This document shows, one piece after another, positions 1 to 9,759 of a stretch of DNA of 64,000 bases. Numbering within the stretch: position 1 is the first letter of the stretch; every line of letters begins with the position of its first letter. The notes below the pieces were generated by a model that saw only the letters and a program-made list of their open reading frames with translations, was not told where the DNA came from and did no database searches. The DNA comes from Flavobacterium galactosidilyticum (GTDB lineage: Bacteria > Bacteroidota > Bacteroidia > Flavobacteriales > Flavobacteriaceae): the NCBI RefSeq assembly GCF_020911945.1, contig NZ_CP087135.1, positions 1,302,001-1,366,000 of the forward strand, in the 5' to 3' direction. The position numbers and the translations under genes were made by a program.

Positions 1-31
1 TTATAAATTTAGAATAATATATCTATCAAAA

Positions 32-1375
32 ATGAACTGGGAACAACTTTTATCACTAAGAAGGCAAGGCGACAAAGGCAAAAGATTGCGTGTAGAACAA
101 GACGATACGCGTTTGGGTTTTGAAGTAGATTATGACCGAATTGTTTTCTCTGCAGCGTTTAGAAGTTTGCAGGATAAAACACAAGTGATTCCACTTTCAA
201 AAACCGACTTTGTACATACGCGATTGACGCATAGTTTAGAAGTTTCGGTTGTGGGACGTTCTTTGGGACGATTAGTTGGTAAAAAAATTATTGAAAAATA
301 TCCGCACTTAAAAGAAGTTCATGGTTTTCACATGAATGATTTTGGCGCTATTGTAGCTGCGGCTTCATTGGCGCATGATATTGGAAATCCACCTTTTGGA
401 CATTCAGGAGAGAAAGCTATAGGTGAATATTTTTCTATTGGAAACGGACAAAAGTACAGAGGACAAGTCACAGATAAAGAATGGCAAGATTTAATTGATT
501 TTGAAGGAAATGCGAATGGTTTTTCAGTTTTAACAGCTAGCCGCCCTGGAATTGAAGGCGGTCTCCGAATTTCCTACGCTACTTTAGGTGCTTTTATGAA
601 GTATCCAAAAGAAAGTCTGCCCAAAAAACCAACGAGGAATATTGCCGATAAAAAATATGGTTTTTTTCAAACTGATAAGAAGTTTTTTGAGGAAGTAGCT
701 ACTGATATGGGTTTGATTCCAAATAAAGATGGAAATGATATTGGTTTCGAAAGACATCCTTTGGCTTATTTAGTCGAAGCTGCTGATGATATTTGCTACA
801 CCATTATTGATTTTGAAGACGGAATAAACTTAGGTTTAGTTTCTGAAGATTTTGCGCTAGAATATTTGATTAAACTAGTAAAAGATAGCATTGATACTTC
901 AAAATATAAAACATTAACTACTAAGGAGGATAGAATTAGTTATTTGCGTGCTTTGGCAATTGGTAGCTTGATTAATGATGCTGTAAAGGTCTTTGTTGAA
1001 AATGAAGAGGCTATTTTGAATGGTAAGTTTCCATATTCACTGACTGATAAGAGTAAGTACAAAGTACAGATGGATGATATTATTAATATTAGCGTCAATA
1101 ATATTTATCAGAGCAGAGAAGTGATTGAGAAAGAAATTGTAGGTTACCAAATCATCCAAACGCTATTGGACAAATTCATAACGGCGTTTAATAATAAATA
1201 CAACGGTAATGAGTCTAATTATGATTCGTTAATCTTGAAATTACTACCTGAGAAACATCATCTGGAGAAAGAAAACTTATATGAACGAATGCTTCATATC
1301 TGTCATTTTATTTCCATGCTAACGGATGGAAATGCTTTGTTGTTTTATAAAACGATAACAGCAGTTAAAAATTAA
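32..1375 (+). CDS. dgt: Deoxyguanosinetriphosphate triphosphohydrolase (dGTPase)
   Basis: Hydrolyses dGTP (and probably other dNTPs) to deoxynucleoside plus triphosphate, affecting dNTP pools in the cytoplasm. The 447-residue protein is full length for the family. The HD-domain metal ligands are visible: H67 in the HTRLTHSLEV motif, and the H115-D116 pair in AHDIGNPPFGHSGE. A later HPLAYLVEAADDICY segment supplies the further Asp expected in HD phosphohydrolases. The ATG lies 31 bases into the window, so its promoter may be partly outside. It converges on the DUF3078 gene across a strong shared terminator. The family call is secure; substrate range cannot be read from sequence. Confidence 0.95.
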   Translation: MNWEQLLSLRRQGDKGKRLRVEQDDTRLGFEVDYDRIVFSAAFRSLQDKTQVIPLSKTDFVHTRLTHSLEVSVVGRSLGRLVGKKIIEKYPHLKEVHGFHMNDFGAIVAAASLAHDIGNPPFGHSGEKAIGEYFSIGNGQKYRGQVTDKEWQDLIDFEGNANGFSVLTASRPGIEGGLRISYATLGAFMKYPKESLPKKPTRNIADKKYGFFQTDKKFFEEVATDMGLIPNKDGNDIGFERHPLAYLVEAADDICYTIIDFEDGINLGLVSEDFALEYLIKLVKDSIDTSKYKTLTTKEDRISYLRALAIGSLINDAVKVFVENEEAILNGKFPYSLTDKSKYKVQMDDIINISVNNIYQSREVIEKEIVGYQIIQTLLDKFITAFNNKYNGNESNYDSLILKLLPEKHHLEKENLYERMLHICHFISMLTDGNALLFYKTITAVKN

Positions 1376-1393
1376 AACGCCATTTACGCAGTA

Positions 1394-1430
1394 AAAAAAA
1401 GTCCTGAAAATATTTTTCAGGACTTTTTTT
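1394..1430. terminator. Bidirectional terminator between dgt and the DUF3078 gene
   Basis: A perfect 17-bp inverted repeat (1394-1410 with 1414-1430) with a 3-nt loop. It has A-runs on one side and T-runs on the other, so it should stop transcription in both directions between the convergent genes. Confidence 0.9.
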
Positions 1431-1432
1431 TA

Positions 1433-2479
1433 TTAGAAAACGTATTGCAAACCTACGCCAATCGCTTGTCGAACTTGTGCTTTTGGTCCTTCTGTTACTT
1501 GTACGCCAGCAACCTCTTTTTTTGATTTAATATCATCGTCGTAAATTACGTGTGCTCCAATATTTGCTCTTACGTATTGATTTACTACAAGCTCCACTTG
1601 TAAGTCGCAATTGACATCTACATTTCCAAAATGATTTAGATAATCAGAATATAAACTCAGACGATTTTCTAAAATAACATTCTTAACAACTTCTTTTTTG
1701 TACTTATTAGTAATTAAAAAACCAAATTCTGTTCTTGCTTTTTTTCCTTCGGTAATTAAATTTTTGTCTTCATCATAAATTGCTTTAGGTACTCCAAAAG
1801 CACCTTGATTAGCTAATGTTTGATCTAAAACTAATGTAGTTTTAAAAGTAAATGGCGAAATGTATAAGGTTCTGTTTTTTTCTTTATTAATGTTTTCAGC
1901 TCCCATTCCTAGGAAAATATATGCTGGTGCAAAGGGTTTTGAAATGGCTCTGGTAGTATTTGGATAGGCATAACCATTGGTAAATTGGGTACTAAAGTTA
2001 AATTTAGCCGAATGAAACCAGTTGGATTTAGGATTGTGTCTGTAACCAAATGTTGAATTAATTTGAAGAGCGTCATCCGTTTTTTTCATGTCTTGACCGT
2101 CTTGCTTGTTGACGCCATATCTAAAAATTAGTTCGTTTGACCAATTTGCATTAAGATTGGTATAATTCTTTGTGAACTGACCTTTCAATAATCCAGAGAT
2201 TGAAGTCGTTCCACCCGCATTCCAGTTAAAAAAAGCTACTTCAGAAATATCAAAACCTAAAGTATTTTTGTTACTCCAGTGAGAAAATGGAAGAAAATGT
2301 GTCTTAGTCTGTATTTTTAATTTTTGCGACATGGGCTTAACTGCAGCTAATAAAATTTTTGCTGGTCTTAATGTATCGTAAATTGACAATTGAATGGAGT
2401 CTTTTACTTTTGTTTGCGAAAAACTATTGTATGTTACTGAAAATGTAAGCAATAATAAGAGGTATAATCGTATTTTCAT
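1433..2479 (-). CDS. DUF3078 domain-containing secreted protein
   Basis: A 348-residue exported protein with an N-terminal signal peptide (hydrophobic core LYLLLLLTFSV, cleavage probably after SFSQ). The rest is rich in alternating aromatic/polar strands and ends in QYVF, a terminal aromatic typical of outer-membrane beta-barrels. The WSNKNTLGFDISEVAFFNWNAGG segment is characteristic of DUF3078 in Bacteroidota. No biochemical function is known to me for this family. The gene starts 38 bp after the dxs stop on the same strand, so the two are probably co-transcribed. An outer-membrane location is inferred. Confidence 0.8.
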   Translation of the reverse strand: MKIRLYLLLLLTFSVTYNSFSQTKVKDSIQLSIYDTLRPAKILLAAVKPMSQKLKIQTKTHFLPFSHWSNKNTLGFDISEVAFFNWNAGGTTSISGLLKGQFTKNYTNLNANWSNELIFRYGVNKQDGQDMKKTDDALQINSTFGYRHNPKSNWFHSAKFNFSTQFTNGYAYPNTTRAISKPFAPAYIFLGMGAENINKEKNRTLYISPFTFKTTLVLDQTLANQGAFGVPKAIYDEDKNLITEGKKARTEFGFLITNKYKKEVVKNVILENRLSLYSDYLNHFGNVDVNCDLQVELVVNQYVRANIGAHVIYDDDIKSKKEVAGVQVTEGPKAQVRQAIGVGLQYVF

Positions 2480-2517
2480 TTAGGCGCGTTTAGGTTTAAC
2501 TTGGCAAAATAATTATT

Positions 2518-4299
2518 TTAATAGTTTGAAAAAAGTATTTCAAGACTTTTAACGTCAATTTTGCAGTATTGTTGTAATTCGGCTACATTTCCTTGCTGAA
2601 TAAATTTATCGGGAATGCCAAGAACTTTTATTTTTGATGTGTAATGGTGCAGAGCACTGAATTCAAGTATCGCACTTCCAAAACCACCTTGCACTATTCC
2701 ATCTTCGATTGTGACGATATTTTCGAATGTTTTAAAAATAAAATGCAATTGATTTTCATCCAATGGTTTTACAAAGGCAAAATCATAATGAGCAATTGTT
2801 GCCGGATTTTTTATTTTGGCTAAAGCCATAGTTACATTGTTAGCAATCGTTCCATTTGAAAGAACAGCTACTTTAGAACCTTGTTTCATACAGCTGCTTT
2901 TCCCAATGGCTATCTCCTGATATTTTCCTAGATGAAGTGATTGCCAATCTTGAATGATACCGCGACCACGTGGGTATCGAATGGCGATAGGATGATTTAG
3001 TCCTAACTGTGCGGTGTACAATATGTTTTGTAGTTCGATTTCGTTTCTAGGTGAGTAAACAATCATATTGGGTATGCAACGCAAATAAGCTAAATCGAAA
3101 ACTCCGTGATGGGTTGCGCCATCTTCACCCACCAAACCAGCTCTGTCAAGACAAAAAATCACAGGCAAATTTTGCAAAGCAACATCATGAATGACTTGGT
3201 CATACGCTCTTTGTAAAAAAGTGGAGTAAATATTACAATAGACTATCATTCCTTGAGTGGCCATTCCAGCAGCTAATGTAACGGCGTGTTGCTCCGCAAT
3301 CCCTACATCAAAAGCGCGTTCTGGAAATTCATCCATCATAAAGTTCAATGAACTTCCTGACGGCATTGCTGGAGTAATTCCAATAATTTTTTCGTTTTTT
3401 CGGGCTAAATCTAACAGCGTAAGTCCAAAGACGTCTTGGTATTTTGGAGGAAGATTTTCTTCTATTTTCTTATGTATTTCTCCTGTAGACGCGTCAAATT
3501 TTCCAGGAGCGTGGTATTTTACCTGATCTTCTTCAGCTTGTTTTAATCCTTTTCCTTTTGTGGTAATTACGTGAAGGAATTTGGGACCTTTTATTTTTTG
3601 TAATCGTTTTAATTCCTTGATGACTGCAAAAATATCATGACCGTCAATAGGTCCTGAATAATCAAAATTCAATGACTTAATCATGTTATTTTGTCGAGGA
3701 TTCTTTCCTTCCTTAACCGCAGTGAGGTATTTTTTTAAAGCGCCAACACTTGGATCAATCCCAATGGCGTTATCGTTCAGAATTACTAATAAATTAGCAT
3801 CAGTAACTCCAGCGTGATTCAGTCCTTCAAAAGCCATTCCTGACGCTATGGAGGCATCGCCAATAACTGCGATATGTTGCTTGTCATAATCTCCTTTCAA
3901 ATTAGAGGCAATTGCCATTCCTAAAGCAGCAGAAATAGAAGTAGAGGAGTGGCCTACGCCAAAAGTGTCATAGATGCTTTCACCTCTTTTTGGGAAACCA
4001 GAAACACCACCTAATTGTCTGTTGGTATGAAAGCTTTCTCTTCTTTCTGTTAGGATTTTATGTCCGTACGCTTGATGACCTACATCCCAAACCAATAAAT
4101 CGTTTGGCGTGTCAAAAACATAATGCAACGCTATAGTAAGTTCTACAACTCCTAAACTAGCACCTAAATGCCCTTCTTTTGCCGCTACAACAGCTATGAT
4201 AAAATTACGTAGTTCTTGCGCAACTTGAGGAAGTTGAGCTTCGTCGAGTAGACGTAAATCAGTTGGAGAATTTATGTTTTGGAGTAAATTAGCAGACAT
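2518..4299 (-). CDS. dxs: 1-deoxy-D-xylulose-5-phosphate synthase
   Basis: Condenses pyruvate and glyceraldehyde 3-phosphate with thiamine diphosphate to form DXP, the first step of the MEP isoprenoid pathway. The 593 residues contain the ThDP/Mg motif GDASIASGMAFEGLNHAG followed by LNDNAIGID, the glutamate-bearing GIAEQHAVTLAAGMA of the pyrimidine domain, and DGATHHGVFDLAYL. It is slightly shorter than the roughly 620-640 residues of many Dxs enzymes but all three transketolase-like domains are present. It is divergent from tadA. A TACATTTG box lies only 4 nt upstream of the ATG, so the transcript may be leaderless. Confidence 0.95.
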   Translation of the reverse strand: MSANLLQNINSPTDLRLLDEAQLPQVAQELRNFIIAVVAAKEGHLGASLGVVELTIALHYVFDTPNDLLVWDVGHQAYGHKILTERRESFHTNRQLGGVSGFPKRGESIYDTFGVGHSSTSISAALGMAIASNLKGDYDKQHIAVIGDASIASGMAFEGLNHAGVTDANLLVILNDNAIGIDPSVGALKKYLTAVKEGKNPRQNNMIKSLNFDYSGPIDGHDIFAVIKELKRLQKIKGPKFLHVITTKGKGLKQAEEDQVKYHAPGKFDASTGEIHKKIEENLPPKYQDVFGLTLLDLARKNEKIIGITPAMPSGSSLNFMMDEFPERAFDVGIAEQHAVTLAAGMATQGMIVYCNIYSTFLQRAYDQVIHDVALQNLPVIFCLDRAGLVGEDGATHHGVFDLAYLRCIPNMIVYSPRNEIELQNILYTAQLGLNHPIAIRYPRGRGIIQDWQSLHLGKYQEIAIGKSSCMKQGSKVAVLSNGTIANNVTMALAKIKNPATIAHYDFAFVKPLDENQLHFIFKTFENIVTIEDGIVQGGFGSAILEFSALHHYTSKIKVLGIPDKFIQQGNVAELQQYCKIDVKSLEILFSNY

Positions 4300-4303
4300 A
4301 AAG

Positions 4304-4311
4304 CAAATGTA
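4304..4311 (-). promoter_or_regulatory. Predicted -7 box of the dxs promoter
   Basis: TACATTTG on the minus strand matches the Bacteroidota TAnnTTTG -7 element. Four bases separate its final G from the dxs start codon, placing the predicted +1 on the A of the ATG. No clear TTG was found at -33. Confidence 0.55.
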
Positions 4312-4383
4312 CGATTTGAAATTGTATTTTTACAATCGTTAAAAACTTGTTTCAAAAAGAATTAAAATTTTCCTTCCAACACT

Positions 4384-4827
4384 ATGATAAATCCTTTCAC
4401 TGACGAATATTTCATGAAAAAAGCTTTGCAAGAAGCAGAAACTGCTTTTGATAAAGACGAAATTCCTGTGGGTGCAATTATTGTAATTGATAATAAAATT
4501 ATTGCAAGAAGTCATAATCTTACGGAGTTGCTAAATGATGTAACGGCTCATGCCGAAATGCAATCTATTACTGCTGCAGCTAATTTTCTTGGTGGGAAAT
4601 ATTTAATAGGATGTACACTTTATGTAACACTCGAGCCGTGCCAAATGTGTGCCGGCGCTTTATATTGGAGTCAAATTTCGAAAATTGTGTATGGCGCACG
4701 TGATGAAAATCGTGGTTTTGTAAAAATGGGAACGAAACTACATCCTAAAACCACTGTCGTTTCGGGAGTTTTAGCTGATGAAGCAGCCGATGTAATGAAA
4801 CGCTTTTTTGCTGAAAAGAGAAAGTAG
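4384..4827 (+). CDS. tadA: tRNA-specific adenosine deaminase-type nucleoside deaminase
   Basis: A zinc-dependent cytidine/deoxycytidylate deaminase-fold enzyme. By family it most likely converts the wobble adenosine of tRNA-Arg(ACG) to inosine. The 147 residues show the zinc and proton-shuttle motif HAE (H56, E58 in TAHAEMQ) and PCQMC (C86, C89). The N-terminal region AFDKDEIPVGAIIV is typical of TadA. Guanine or other base deaminases of the same fold cannot be fully excluded. It is transcribed divergently from dxs. Confidence 0.85.
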   Translation: MINPFTDEYFMKKALQEAETAFDKDEIPVGAIIVIDNKIIARSHNLTELLNDVTAHAEMQSITAAANFLGGKYLIGCTLYVTLEPCQMCAGALYWSQISKIVYGARDENRGFVKMGTKLHPKTTVVSGVLADEAADVMKRFFAEKRK

Positions 4828-4856
4828 AATATATTCAAATTAGATTGATTTAAAAC

Positions 4857-4893
4857 AAACAAAGCCCTTGACTTGGTCTCAAGGGCTTTGTTT
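4857..4893. terminator. Bidirectional terminator between tadA and the barrel protein gene
   Basis: A perfect 15-bp inverted repeat (4857-4871 with 4879-4893) with a 7-nt loop and a T-run after the right arm. It lies between two convergent genes. Confidence 0.88.
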
Positions 4894-4919
4894 TGCAATT
4901 ATCTGAATTAATAATAATT

Positions 4920-7697
4920 TTACATGTCTATAGGTGTAGCTCTCATTCCGCCTCCTCTATTATTTCGGCCACCAGGAGGATTTTTCATTCCCGCGAAATT
5001 TTGAATTTTGTAGGTCAATGAAAACATAGCATAACGTTTCAAAATAGTATTTTCTTCGTCACGAATCGAAGTGTCTGAAATAGTTCGGGTGGTACTTTGG
5101 TTCTGATTTAAAACATCATATACTTTGATCTTTGCAACAAAATCTTTGTTGAAAAAACTGTATGACAAACTAGTGTTCCACAAGTAGAAATCTTTTTTGA
5201 ATTCTGATGATAATCTTGAGTTATAAGTGTATCCAAAATCATTTCCCCACGTCCAATTTTTTGGCCAATAGCTCGTAGTTTGAATGTTGAATCTGTGAAC
5301 GTAATTTGAACTCGAGTTAGTTAGGTAGTTTTCATATTGTGTTTCATTATAAGAGAAATTATAAGAAGGTGCTAGAGTGAAAAATTCGCCGTAATCATAG
5401 TTCATATAAATTCGAGGGCTTATTCCTGTTGATACTGCATCAAATAAAATCCCATCAGTAAAACCTTTTGAAGTAGAAAAACTACCATTTAATGAAATTC
5501 CGTAACGTAATAAGTTAGATTCTTGCTTGATCGATTTATTCCAACTTCCTCCTCCAGAAATAGCATAGGTTCCTGAGATGTTTTCGTAAGTTGTTGTTCT
5601 TTTTCTATCAACATCATAGATAGTAGATGTTATGATTTCGCTAGCGTAAAAATCAGCATTCGCGTACATATTATACCCTGAACGGGTACGGAAATCAAAG
5701 TTTCTGTAATTAATGTTAGCACTGTGCTTTTCGTTTGGTTTTAAATCAGGGTTTCCAGTTATGGTATTCAAAGGGTTTGACAAGTTGACAATGGGAAGCA
5801 ACTGATTAGATGATGGTAACGAAACAGAATAATTGTATCTCGTTGTAAGTGTTTTAGAACGATCTATCTTGTATCGTACTTGTCCGCTTAAGTTAGGTAA
5901 AATGTACTTTTTATTTAAGTCGGTAGCTTGATTTAGATAATTTGAGAAATTATCATATTGTACAATCGAGGAGGAGGAATTAATGTCAACTGAGAATTTA
6001 TTTTTCTCAAAACGAATTCCTGCTTTTGGAGTAATACTGTTTTGTGTCGAGGTTGTATAATTAGATTGAAAGATATTCAGGTCTGAGTATGCTTGATCTG
6101 TAGTGTTAAAATTATAAGTTTTTGCATCATTAACAGAATTGCTGTAATTGTATTCTAGTCCTATTTTGAATCGGATAGAATCAGTAACAGGCTCTGTATA
6201 TTCAATTTCAGCTGAGTAAGAGTCGTTTGAATTGTCAGAAAGGTTGTTTTGATTTCTCTTATCGCTGGTTTGCGTAGTATAATAATTAGTTTCTGATTGT
6301 GTTATTCCGTTTGAATTTGATTTGGTGTTATTATTATTCAACACAACGCTTAAGTTTCTTGTCTTTTTTTCAAATGACTTATTAAAATTGATAGAATTAC
6401 TAAAGTTGTTTGATTCGTTTTCTGAACTCGATTTTGATTTTGAATCATTTTTCAGTGTTCCATTTTCTTCGCGAGAACTATTTTCTGATTCAGAAAAATT
6501 ATTTGATCTTGAATTAGAGAATCTTGGAGAAGCAAAAATTCGGATACTTGGAATGGCTTTATATTCTAATTCGAAACCAGCTTTGTTGCTCGTATTCTCA
6601 TTTTTAGTTTTGGACTGCGATTCCGTGGTGAAATTCCCAGTTGGTAAGAAATTAATTGTTTTTGATTTAGATAAATTCTCTGTATCAGTATTCGAAAAAT
6701 TGTAATTTCCAGAGGCTTGCAATCCTTTAGCCCATTCATCAGAATAATTTAACCCTATTAAATTTGATTGTGTTATTCCTTTACCTACAGCTCTATTGGT
6801 ACCTCCTCTACTATTTCGGCCTCCTCCCATATTATCAAATACTTCATCCATAGAAAAACCAGGAGCGTTGATGTTATTAGAAGAACCTAAAAGGCTTATT
6901 TTTCTGTTGTTGTTAAATAGATTTACAATAAAACTAGATTCATAACGATCATCAGTTCCATATCCGCCTAAGAATTTACCAAAATAACCTCTGTTTTTCT
7001 CTTTATCAATAGTTAAGTTAATACTAGAATTATCTGAAGTTGATTCTGATTTAGAGTATTCTTCTTTTTTTGTTTTATAATCTGAAACCTGTACCTTATT
7101 AATCAGTTCAGCAGGTAGGTTTTTTAAAGCCATTGTACCATCACGGTCAAAGAATGGTTTTCCGTTAACTAAAACTTGGTTCACTTCTTTTCCGTTTACG
7201 GTGATTTTTCCATCACTGTCTACTTCAAAACCAGGTAGCTGTTTTAATAAAGTTTCTACATTTGAATCCGGACGAACTTTAAACAAAGATGCTTTGAATT
7301 CTATAGTGTCATTTTTTACTCTGATAGGCGGTTCTTCTGCAATTATAGTAACGCCAGAAAGCATATTTGCTGACTCTACAAGAGGAATAGTCTTAAATTC
7401 TCTATTAGCAGTAATCTCTTTTACTTCTTCCTTATGTGTTTCAAATCCCATATAGGTTACTTTCAAAAAAGTGGGTTTATCTTGTTTTTTAACATTAAAA
7501 ACAAAATCTCCGTTTTTGTCAGTTAAAGTGTATTCTAACATTGTGGAATCTTTTACAGTTGTAAAATAAACAGTAGCTGATTCTAAAGGGAATTTGTCAT
7601 TAGCCCCAATTACTTTACCTTTTATGGTGTATTTTTCTTGTGAAGTTGCGAATAGGGAAAAAAGTAAAAAGAATAGAATAGAGTAAGACTTTTGCAT
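4920..7697 (-). CDS. TonB-receptor-like outer-membrane beta-barrel protein with carboxypeptidase-like N-terminal domain
   Basis: A 925-residue outer-membrane protein. After a signal peptide (LFFLLFSLFATSQ) comes a carboxypeptidase-regulatory-like domain (about residues 23-110, YTIKGKVIGANDKFPLESATVYF). Next is a plug-like domain (PGFEVDSDGKITVNGKEVNQVLVNGKPFF) and a long Ser/Asn-rich beta-barrel. Two Gly/Asn/Arg-rich stretches stand out: GGGRNSRGGTNR in the first third and GGRNNRGGGMR at the C-terminus. It does not end in the usual aromatic residue. The substrate is unknown, no SusD partner is adjacent, and the gene appears monocistronic. Confidence 0.82.
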   Translation of the reverse strand: MQKSYSILFFLLFSLFATSQEKYTIKGKVIGANDKFPLESATVYFTTVKDSTMLEYTLTDKNGDFVFNVKKQDKPTFLKVTYMGFETHKEEVKEITANREFKTIPLVESANMLSGVTIIAEEPPIRVKNDTIEFKASLFKVRPDSNVETLLKQLPGFEVDSDGKITVNGKEVNQVLVNGKPFFDRDGTMALKNLPAELINKVQVSDYKTKKEEYSKSESTSDNSSINLTIDKEKNRGYFGKFLGGYGTDDRYESSFIVNLFNNNRKISLLGSSNNINAPGFSMDEVFDNMGGGRNSRGGTNRAVGKGITQSNLIGLNYSDEWAKGLQASGNYNFSNTDTENLSKSKTINFLPTGNFTTESQSKTKNENTSNKAGFELEYKAIPSIRIFASPRFSNSRSNNFSESENSSREENGTLKNDSKSKSSSENESNNFSNSINFNKSFEKKTRNLSVVLNNNNTKSNSNGITQSETNYYTTQTSDKRNQNNLSDNSNDSYSAEIEYTEPVTDSIRFKIGLEYNYSNSVNDAKTYNFNTTDQAYSDLNIFQSNYTTSTQNSITPKAGIRFEKNKFSVDINSSSSIVQYDNFSNYLNQATDLNKKYILPNLSGQVRYKIDRSKTLTTRYNYSVSLPSSNQLLPIVNLSNPLNTITGNPDLKPNEKHSANINYRNFDFRTRSGYNMYANADFYASEIITSTIYDVDRKRTTTYENISGTYAISGGGSWNKSIKQESNLLRYGISLNGSFSTSKGFTDGILFDAVSTGISPRIYMNYDYGEFFTLAPSYNFSYNETQYENYLTNSSSNYVHRFNIQTTSYWPKNWTWGNDFGYTYNSRLSSEFKKDFYLWNTSLSYSFFNKDFVAKIKVYDVLNQNQSTTRTISDTSIRDEENTILKRYAMFSLTYKIQNFAGMKNPPGGRNNRGGGMRATPIDM

Positions 7698-8190
7698 ATT
7701 GAATTTATTTGACTTCCATTAAGATGTCAAATAGGTAGAAAGGTTTAATTATAAAGTTAAAAATTTGTTTAATTTTTAGAGTATTGGTGTGGAGTATTAG
7801 AGATATAGGATCTGCTCTTTTAAAAAGCGGATGTTTTTATTATAGGGATTTAAATTTAACGAAGAAGTATTTGTCGTTGTAAGTAATCGATAGTTGTTAA
7901 CTTGCGCAGTTAGTTAAACACTACCGCATAAGGAAAAATTTCGTTGATTTCGGTAAAAATTATTTTGTAAAAAATAATCCAAATCATTGAAATTATCGCT
8001 AATATGAAAACTATTTTATCGGTATTGAATTCTAACTTTTTTACCATTGCGATTGTATTAAAACATTTGAACATGGGTTATTTCCTTAAATATCTGAAGA
8101 TATAATTTGTTTTCTAAATATTAAAACCAAAAAACCCTCACATTGCTGCAAGGGTTTAGATTCTTCCTATCGTCAGAATGACAAATTGGA
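7698..8190. other. Intergenic region between the barrel gene and ahcY
   Basis: About 490 bp between the start of the barrel gene and the stop of ahcY. It contains the ahcY terminator (8132-8157) and presumably the promoter of the barrel gene. A 33-codon plus-strand ORF at 8004-8105 has no supporting signal. I see no riboswitch, tRNA or repeat here. Confidence 0.6.
8132..8157 (-). terminator. Terminator of ahcY
   Basis: Inverted repeat AAACCCT (8132-8138) and AGGGTTT (8151-8157) with a 12-nt loop. Read on the minus strand it is followed by a T-run. It lies about 33 bp past the ahcY stop. Confidence 0.7.
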
Positions 8191-9507
8191 TTAATATCTG
8201 TAATATTCTGGTTTGAATGGTCCAGCAACTTCAACACCAATATAAGCAGCTTGATCGTCACGTAACGTTTCTAATTCAACGCCTAATTTAGCAAGGTGTA
8301 GGAAAGCTACTTTTTCATCTAAATGTTTTGGTAACATGTACACGTCATTGTTGTATGCCGCGCTATTTTTCCACAATTCGATTTGAGCTAATGTTTGGTT
8401 TGTAAAGGAGTTACTCATTACAAAACTTGGGTGACCTGTAGCACAACCAAGGTTTACTAAACGACCTTCAGCAAGGATTAGAATATCTTTACCAGCGATA
8501 GTATATTTGTCAACTTGTGGTTTGATTTCAATTTTAGACGCACCGTGGTTTTTGTTCAACCAAGCCATATCAATTTCGTTATCAAAATGTCCGATGTTAC
8601 AAACGATAGTTTTGTCTTTCATTTGTTCGAAGTGTGAACCTAGAACGATATCTTTATTTCCAGTAGTGGTGATGATAATATCAGCATTTCCAACAACTGT
8701 ATTTAATTTTTTAACTTCAAAACCGTCCATTGCAGCTTGTAAAGCGCAAATTGGGTCAATTTCAGTAACTGTTACAATAGATCCAGCACCTCTAAACGAA
8801 GCAGCAGTTCCTTTTCCTACGTCACCGTATCCACAAACCACAACTCTTTTACCAGCAAGCATAATATCTGTTGCACGACGAACAGCATCAACTGCTGATT
8901 CTTTACAACCGTATTTGTTGTCAAATTTCGATTTAGTAACCGAGTCATTTACGTTGATAGCAGGCATTGGTAAAGTTCCAGCTTTTACTCTTTCATACAA
9001 TCTATGCACACCAGTTGTAGTTTCTTCACTCAATCCTTTGATTCCAGCAACTAATTCTGGGTAACGGTCAATCACCATATTGGTCAAATCTCCACCGTCA
9101 TCAAGAATCATGTTCAATGGTTTTCTATCTTCACCAAAGAATAAGGTTTGCTCGATACACCAGTCAAAATCCTCTTCGTTCAAGCCTTTCCAAGCGTAAA
9201 CTTGAATTCCAGCAGCAGCAATTGCAGCAGCAGCTTGATCTTGAGTAGAGAAAATGTTACAAGATGACCAAGTAACTTCAGCTCCTAAATCGATTAAAGT
9301 TTCGATCAAAACTGCAGTTTGTATAGTCATGTGCAAACATCCTGCAATGCGAGAACCTGCAAGCGGTTGTTCGTCTTTATATTCAGCACGAAGCGCCATT
9401 AAACCTGGCATTTCAGCCTCAGCTAGTTCAATTTCTTTTCTTCCCCAAGCCGCTAGAGAAATGTCTTTTACTTTGAAAGCCACAAAAGGCATAGTTGTAG
9501 TACTCAT
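8191..9507 (-). CDS. ahcY: Adenosylhomocysteinase (S-adenosyl-L-homocysteine hydrolase)
   Basis: An NAD-dependent cytosolic enzyme that splits S-adenosylhomocysteine into adenosine and homocysteine, closing the methyl cycle. At 438 residues it is full length. Visible motifs are the substrate-domain [20 protein letters not shown] and [15 protein letters not shown], the NAD-binding [17 protein letters not shown], and the C-terminal KPEYYRY with the conserved Lys/Tyr that reaches the neighbouring subunit's NAD. No SAH or SAM riboswitch is evident upstream; a TAATTTTG box lies 30 bp before the ATG. It seems monocistronic. Confidence 0.97.
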   Translation of the reverse strand: MSTTTMPFVAFKVKDISLAAWGRKEIELAEAEMPGLMALRAEYKDEQPLAGSRIAGCLHMTIQTAVLIETLIDLGAEVTWSSCNIFSTQDQAAAAIAAAGIQVYAWKGLNEEDFDWCIEQTLFFGEDRKPLNMILDDGGDLTNMVIDRYPELVAGIKGLSEETTTGVHRLYERVKAGTLPMPAINVNDSVTKSKFDNKYGCKESAVDAVRRATDIMLAGKRVVVCGYGDVGKGTAASFRGAGSIVTVTEIDPICALQAAMDGFEVKKLNTVVGNADIIITTTGNKDIVLGSHFEQMKDKTIVCNIGHFDNEIDMAWLNKNHGASKIEIKPQVDKYTIAGKDILILAEGRLVNLGCATGHPSFVMSNSFTNQTLAQIELWKNSAAYNNDVYMLPKHLDEKVAFLHLAKLGVELETLRDDQAAYIGVEVAGPFKPEYYRY

Positions 9508-9537
9508 TTATAGTATATTTGTAGTGTAAATTTTTTG

Positions 9538-9545
9538 CAAAATTA
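9538..9545 (-). promoter_or_regulatory. Predicted -7 box of the ahcY promoter
   Basis: TAATTTTG on the minus strand fits TAnnTTTG and gives a leader of about 27 nt. No clear -33 TTG was found. Confidence 0.45.
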
Positions 9546-9656
9546 CGTAATTAAGTTATGATTTTAAAAGGATTCCTAAATATTTATGAATTGTTTAATT
9601 TTGTAATCTTTTAAAAATCAGTAAAATAATTTTTTTAAACTGAATTGTTTTTAGTT

Positions 9657-9740
9657 TAAGGAGCTATTTCCCGCTTTACATTACAATCTTTTTTTCCTCG
9701 CAAAGGCGACTCAAAAAAGGATTTTCATTACAATCGGGGC
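9657..9740. repeat. Flavobacterial-type intergenic repeat
   Basis: The stretch GAGCTATTTCCCGC ... CGGGGCTAGGG contains two direct copies of CATTACAATC (9679-9688 and 9726-9735) around a CGCAAAGGCGAC core (9700-9710). From memory, elements with the same ends recur between genes in Flavobacterium. It lies just upstream of the phosphopantetheinyl transferase gene. No coding potential is seen. Copy number could not be counted from this window. Confidence 0.55.
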
Positions 9741-9759
9741 TAGGGATCACGATACTAAC

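Noticed and set aside
8004..8105. 33-codon ORF upstream of the large barrel gene
   Set aside because: No promoter box, no recognisable sequence feature; too short to support.
7698..8190. Cobalamin or other riboswitch ahead of the large barrel gene
   Set aside because: No conserved aptamer blocks could be recognised.
8507..9064. 185-codon plus-strand ORF inside ahcY
   Set aside because: It is antisense to a highly conserved enzyme, has no recognisable domain, and is a by-product of codon bias on the opposite strand.
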